Assembly: GCA_949152475.1 (NCBI GenBank)
Contig: OX424570.1
Location: forward strand, 18,286,694-18,350,693
Source: Terebella lapidaria
Lineage: Eukaryota > Annelida > Polychaeta > Terebellida > Terebellidae
DNA length: 64,000 nt
Direction of reading: 5' to 3'
A program made the translations under genes and the position numbers. The notes beneath the pieces were generated by a model. That model saw only the letters and a list, made by a program, of their open reading frames with translations. It did no database searches and had not been told where the DNA came from. Below are positions 58,920-64,000 of the stretch, piece by piece (the first letter of the stretch is position 1; every line of letters starts with the position of its first letter).

Positions 58920-60050
58920 TAACTCCGTTTTTAATCAATGTTATTTTTTCTAGCTATTTTTATATTTTTCTATGGTCAATTCCGCATCATATGATGCATG
59001 CCCGATGGTCGTACGACCAAAACTCCCGATTTTCGGTCCAGGTCGAAAATTTGGGGGTCACGAATTTAGGCTTTTTTCTACCTCGCAATATTCAAAACCA
59101 TATTATAGAGCAAATTCCCGATATATGTTGCTGATTTTCACTCAGAAGTTGTGCCTTATCACACAGAACACGATTGTGAAGTTATAGGACTCAAGGTCAA
59201 GAATTAGAGTTAAGGTCATAGTAAAGGTCAAAATCGAAAAATTGCAATAACTTGGCTTTTGATCAAAATTAATTTTTCTAAACATTTTTGTATTTTTATT
59301 TGGTCAATTCGACATCAGCTGACGTATGTCCGATGGTTGTACGACCAAAACTCCCGATTATCGCCCATGGTTGAACATTTGGGGGTTTTCAGATCATTTG
59401 TATTTTGTGCAATATTCAAACCGTTATTGTGGAGTCAGAATCCGATAGAAGTTGCTGATTTTTAATCAGTAGGTGTGTCTTATCATACTGAACATATGTG
59501 TAAAGATGTAGGACTCAATATCAAGAATTACAGTTAAAGTCATAGTAAAGGTCAAAATCGAAAAATCGCAATAACTCCGTTTCTATTCAATGTTATTTTT
59601 TCTGAGTATTTTTATATTTTTTTATGGTCAATTCCGCGCCCTGCGGTGCATGCCCGATGGTCGTACGACCAAAACTCCCGATTTTCGGTCCAGGTCGAAA
59701 ATTTGAGGGTCATGATTTTATGGTTTCATGTCTCGCAACCTTCAACCCCATATTGCGAGGCCAATTTCTGATATGGGTTATTGATTTTTACTCAGGAGTT
59801 GTGCCTTATCAAATTGAACAAATCTGTGGAGTTTCTTAACTCAAGGTTGAAAATTAAGGTCAAGGTCATGTAAAAGGTCAAAATCGAAAAATCGCAATAA
59901 CTCCACTTTTGATCAACATTAATTTTTGTCAGTATTTTTGTATTTTTATATGGTTAATTCGGCGTCAAATGGTGTATGTGCGATGGTCGTACGACCAAAA
60001 GTCCCGATTATCGCCCGGTGCCGAAAATCTGGGGGTCATGTGCAAGTTGC
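58920..60050. repeat. ~325-bp tandem array with a perfect 12-bp palindrome
   Basis: The block ATGGTCAATTCCGC...CCGATGGTCGTACGACCAAAA recurs near 58,972, 59,303, 59,624 and 59,952. Each unit contains GGTCGTACGACC, a perfect palindrome, retained although flanks have diverged. Confidence 0.75.
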
Positions 60051-60350
60051 ATAGTGGTAGCCCTAGTGTAGTGGCCGCAAACTTACCTCACATAAGTTGC
60101 CAATTTATAGGAGATATGAAATGTTTTATGCAGATTTGAATACACAAATGTGAAACGTGGACTTTCTTGCCCTAATTCTCCAATTGAGTTGACTGTGAAA
60201 GTTGGTTATCAATACTAGTTTGGGTTATAAAGTTACAGTTATTTTGGATCGATTTCTTCGTGCAGTCATGCCGACATGCATGCGGTCATACATGTACAGT
60301 AAATGTTGTTCTCCATGGGGAAGGGGAATATGGCAATTTATTGTATGATG

Positions 60351-60432
60351 GCTCGGTGGCTGAGTGGTTCCAGCACTCGCTCTGTAACACGTAGGCTTTT
60401 GACTCTGCGAGTTCGAATCTACCTGCTTTTAA
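60351..60432 (+). pseudogene. tRNA-like sequence with Pol III A and B boxes (tRNA relic or SINE head)
   Basis: TGGCTGAGTGG fits the A box, and AGTTCGAATCT about 50 bp downstream fits the B box. Acceptor, anticodon and T stems do not pair well, so I do not call a functional tRNA or assign an anticodon. T runs follow at 60,436-60,444 and 60,453-60,460 and could end transcription. Confidence 0.4.
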
Positions 60433-61162
60433 ATATTTTTTTTTCGCTCTTTATTTTTTTTCAAGAATATCCAGTACCATTATAATCTATTATAGTGGTT
60501 TTATCCAAGAACTTTTTGCAATTTGTTTTGATATATTATGAATATACACTGTTGAATGATCATTTGGTACTAATATGGCGTGCAAAAATTATCGTTGCCT
60601 GTCATATAATACCAGTATGGCATGCAAAAACGGCCATCACGATCTGCTTGAACTCATTAGATAGTTCTCCGAAGATGCAGCATCATGATATGAAAGTTAC
60701 CAAGTTGTAGTAACGAACATTTATAGCAGTGTTGTATTCTATAATTTTTCTTATATTGACATCATCAAAATTTTGTGCTGTTAGTAGTATATATTATATT
60801 GATACACACATCGATTGAATGTTTTGAATGAGTCAGTCTCAAATGGCTGGGTCTTGCTCAGGAGACGTCATAAAGATTCAATATGTATGTCTGCTCAGGA
60901 GTTGTGCATTATTAATTCTAACAAATTTGTGAAAATTCAGAATTCAAGGGCCAAGGTCACTGTGAAAATGAAGCAACTCTTGTCTAATTTTAAAATTGTG
61001 AATTCTTCTGCTGGGTGATGCTCAGGAGGTGTCTTAAAAGTGCCAATTTCTAATGCTAGAAGTTGTTCAGTATATCTTTTCAATGTGTAATTAATGAGTA
61101 AATGTTTTAAATGTAAACAAATGTTTAGTTATTTCGTCAAGTGTTGGCCTATGGCCGATTTT

Positions 61163-63189
61163 TACTTGACGAAATAAAATTTCGTCAAGTATGTTGGTCA
61201 GTACGGTTTTTTTGTTTTTTTGTTTTTTTGTTTGTTTGTTTGTTCGCTCTATAACTCGAAAACCGTTGGTCCTAGAGCAAAAAGGAGCTCAATTTCGACC
61301 CAAAGGGTAATATTAATCTATTCTATAATATTATATATCAAATTAAAGTCATTGGACACAGGTGGTGTCAAATTACACAAAACCGGAAGTAGAATTATTT
61401 GGAATCTCCAGGCCACCAGAAACGCATAGGAATTGGTTTGACACTTCTAGACCCAATATTAAGTGCGCTATGGCCAAATCCCCTATTATCGCCCATGTAA
61501 AGCTGTTTTTCAGTATATCTCAAAAACTATTGGTCCTAGAGCAAAAAGGAGCTTAATTTCGACCCAAAGGGTAATATTAATCTATTATATACTATAAAAT
61601 ATCCAATTAAAGTCATTCTTAATGGTGGTGGTGTCAAATTACTCAAAACCGGAAGTAGAATTATTTGGAATCTCCAGGCCACCAGAAAGGCATAGGAAGT
61701 GGTTTGACACTTCTAGACCCAATATTAAGTGCGCTATGGCCAAATCCCCTATTATCGCCCATGTAAAGCTGTTTTTTAGTATATCTCAAAAACTATTGGT
61801 CCTAGAGCAAAAAGGAGCTTAATTTCGACCCAAAGGGTAATATTAATCTATTATATACTATAAAATATCCAATTAAAGTTATTCTTAATGGTGGTGGTGT
61901 CAAATTACTCAAAACCGGAAGTAGAATTATTTGGAATCTCCAGGCCACCAGAAAGGCATAGGAAGTGGTTTGACACTTCTAGACCCAATATTAAGTGCGC
62001 TATGGCCAAATCCCCTATTATCGCCCATGTAAAGCTATTTTTTAGTATATCTCAAAAACTATTGGTCCTAGAGCAAAAAGGAGCTTAATTTCGACCCAAA
62101 GGGTAATATTATTCTATTATATACTATAAAATATCCAATTAAAGTTATTCTTAATGGTGGTGGTGTCAAATTACTCAAAACCGGAAGTAGAATTATTTGG
62201 AATCTCCAGGCCACCAGAAAGGCATAGGAAGTGGTTTGACACTTCTAGACCCAATATTAAGTGCGCTATGGCCAAATCCCCTATTATCGCCCATGTAAAG
62301 CTGTTTTTCAGTATATCTCAAAAACTATTGGTCCTAGAGCAAAAAGGAGCTTAATTTCGACCCGAAGGGTAATATTAATCTATTATATACTATAAAATAT
62401 CCAATTAAAGTCATTCTTAATGGTGGTGGTGTCAAATTACTCAAAACCGGAAGTAGAATTATTTGGAATCTCCAGGCCACCAGAAAGGCATAGGAAGTGG
62501 TTTGACACTTCTAGACCCATTATTAAGTGCGCTATGGCCAAATCTCCTATTATCGCCCATGTAAAGCTGTTTTTTAGTATATCTCAAAAACTATTGGTCC
62601 TAGAGCAAAAAGGAGCTTAATTTCGAATCGAAGGATAATATTAATCTATTATATATTATTATATATCAATTTAAAGTCATTCTCGATGATGGTTGTGTCA
62701 AATAACTCAAAACCGGAAGTAGAATTATTCGGAATCTCCAGGCCACCAGAAACACATAGGAAGTGGTTTGACACTTCTAGACCCAATATTAAGTGCGCTA
62801 TGGCCAAAACCCCTGTTATCGCCCATGTAGAGCTGTTTTGTGTTATATCTCAAAAACTATTGATCCCAGAGCAGAAAGGAGCTTAATTTAGACAGTTTAA
62901 TACATCTAATCAAAGTCATTGCTAATGATAGGGGTGTCAAATTACACCAAACAGGAAGAAGAATTATTTGAAATTTCCAGGTCACCAGAAACACATAGGA
63001 AGTGGTCTGAGACCCAATATCAAGTGTGCTACGGCCAAATCCCCCATTATCGCCAATGTAAGGCTGTTTTGTGGTATATCTCAAAAACTATTGGTCTTAG
63101 AGCAAAAAGAAAGATAATTTCGATCCTTAAGGTATTATTATTAATCTAGTATACAGTGTTTCGTCAAGCGTGGACCTATGGCCCATTTT
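61163..63189 (+). mobile_element. R3, unit 4 (body replaced by 266-bp tandem array)
   Basis: Head hairpin (arms ACTTGACGAAAT/ATTTCGTCAAGT) at 61,163; tail GTTTCGTCAAGCGTGGACCT at 63,159. The typical R3 body is absent; tandem 266-bp units fill the interior. Confidence 0.7.
61240..63130. repeat. 266-bp tandem array, about seven units
   Basis: ACTATTGGTCCTAGAGCAAA starts units every 266 bp. The landmark GTGTCAAATTACTCAAAACC is at 61,630, 61,896, 62,162 and 62,428. The middle four are almost identical; both edge units are diverged, the last also shorter. The 66-residue frames inside are repeated with the unit and have no protein signature. Confidence 0.92.
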
Positions 63190-64000
63190 TACTTGACGAA
63201 ATCAAAGATTTTGTCAAGTATGTTGATCGGTTCCGTTTGTTTGTTACTTGACGAAATCAAAGATTTTGTCAAGTATGTTGATCGGTTCCGTTTGTTTGTT
63301 TTTTGTTTGTTTGTTTGTTAGCGCTCTACAGGCCATGGTTTTTATTCGAAATTCATGAAATTTGGTGGGAAGGTTCAGGGATGGCAAAGGACGGTCGCTA
63401 GTTATTTGGTAAGCTCAAGGTCAAATATCAAGGTCAAGGTCACTGAAAATGTTAAAATCACATAAGTGGCCATAACCTCACTTCTAATCGTTATAGAGAC
63501 TTCAAATTAAGTGCATATTGTAGATATGCTCGAGTTCTATCTTCCGCGATCTTGACCTTGAACTTTGACCTTGACCTTGAGAAGTTCGCCTGAGGTCGAA
63601 GTCAAGGTCAAGTACGAAGGTCGGCGCAGCATATCGAGTAGTATATCGTTGGAAAGGTCTTGAGCCTCTGATTCCAGTGATATCTCATTTTTGGCGCTGC
63701 GACGTAAACTGACGTCACAATGACGTCATAAACGTCAAAAATCCGAAATTTCAAAGGGTCATAACATCATCAATAGTGTATGGAATCCCTTGAAATTTGA
63801 TATGCATTTTGACAGCATCGACCTCTACGAACTCAAGTACAAAGGTCAAAGGTCAAGGTCAAGGTCATCGAAATCTCAGAAAAACACATTTCTGGTGATA
63901 ACATCCGTTTGAATCATCGTGGGCTCATGAAATTTGAACCATGTCATTCAGAAGAGGTATGGCAATCAGACAAATATGTCAATTCCATGATTGACCTCGA
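63190..64000 (+). mobile_element. R3, unit 5 (runs off the window)
   Basis: Two tandem head hairpins (arms ACTTGACGAAATC/GATTTTGTCAAGT, at about 63,190 and 63,246), then TTAGCGCTCTACAGGCCATG and a body like units 1 and 2, including the paired TGACGTCA at 63,710 and 63,721. Confidence 0.75.

Larger units (their letters stand above)
58736..61163 (+). mobile_element. R3, unit 3 (divergent body)
   Basis: It starts with CTGT repeats and TTAGCGCTCTACAGGTCAC like the others. It switches to a ~325-bp tandem array (58,900-60,050), then unrelated sequence with a tRNA-like block, and regains the R3 tail at about 61,075-61,163. Confidence 0.65.

Noticed and set aside
60351..60432. A functional tRNA gene
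   Set aside because: A and B boxes are present, but acceptor, anticodon and T stems do not pair, so only a relic or SINE head is supported.
61362..62886. Repeated 66-residue frames (MVVVSNYSKPEVEL...) as tandem genes
   Set aside because: They are the translation of the 266-bp repeat; no start context, splice sites or domain support coding.
61240..63130. CRISPR-like array
   Set aside because: The entire 266-bp unit repeats with no unique spacers, and the DNA is eukaryotic.

Overview
This window is eukaryotic, almost certainly animal, nuclear DNA. There are no operons or ribosome-binding sites. It holds a multi-finger C2H2 zinc-finger gene, an LTR retrotransposon primed by a tRNA-His-like sequence, a 5S-rRNA-derived SINE, hAT and Harbinger relics, a LINE fragment, and very large amounts of tandem and hairpin-ended repeats. 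This style (tandem-repeat-bearing non-autonomous elements, GGTCA-rich repeats, CGGACGGACG microsatellites) suggests a marine invertebrate, but the species cannot be fixed from sequence alone. The only host gene I can support is the zinc-finger gene, and it is frameshifted.

Layout. 1-18,103: satellite array of ~146-147-bp monomers in a ~3.68-kb higher-order repeat (HOR), with local 882-bp and 900-bp tandem duplications and interspersed 240-400-bp non-monomer inserts; it degrades after ~14.87 kb. 18,104-21,805: hairpin-ended element R1 (copy a) inserted in the satellite edge, itself interrupted by a 5S-derived SINE (19,627-19,965, minus). 21,806-22,531: detached satellite-type unit. 22,536-22,671: 136-bp solo LTR. 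23,282-24,460: R1 copy b, followed by a Harbinger-like transposase fossil. 25.6-31.5 kb: two direct copies of a G-tract/hairpin element (D+R2) around a 1.85-kb palindrome-ended element carrying a LINE fragment, then R1 copy c. 31,882-34,541: hairpin-ended element R4 with two internal tandem arrays. 36,717-45,861: a Ty3/gypsy-type retrotransposon with 734/745-bp LTRs, gag, and an internally deleted pol. 46.0-46.8 kb: inverted copy of D. 47,892-49,116: non-autonomous hAT element with an 8-bp target duplication. 50.7-50.8 kb: (TA)n. 50,886-51,061: second copy of the small LTR. 51,236-52,769 (minus): 15-finger C2H2 gene. 54,105-64,000: head-to-tail array of ~2-2.4-kb hairpin-ended units (R3), very rich in TCAAGGTCA and TGACGTCA motifs.

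How it fits together. Most of the window is a nest of elements that appear to be non-autonomous. In the retrotransposon, gag and pol are in different frames joined by a textbook -1 frameshift signal: GGGAAAC immediately before the gag stop, then a 13-bp stem-loop. RNase H and most of integrase are missing, so this copy would need help in trans. Several families (R1, R2/satellite inserts, R3, R4) share one architecture: hairpin-forming termini plus internal tandem repeats, sometimes head-to-tail. I propose that the satellite grew from such elements, perhaps by a rolling-circle-like route; that is inference. The same families carry dense nuclear-receptor half-sites, and R3 carries paired CRE palindromes at a fixed 11-bp pitch.
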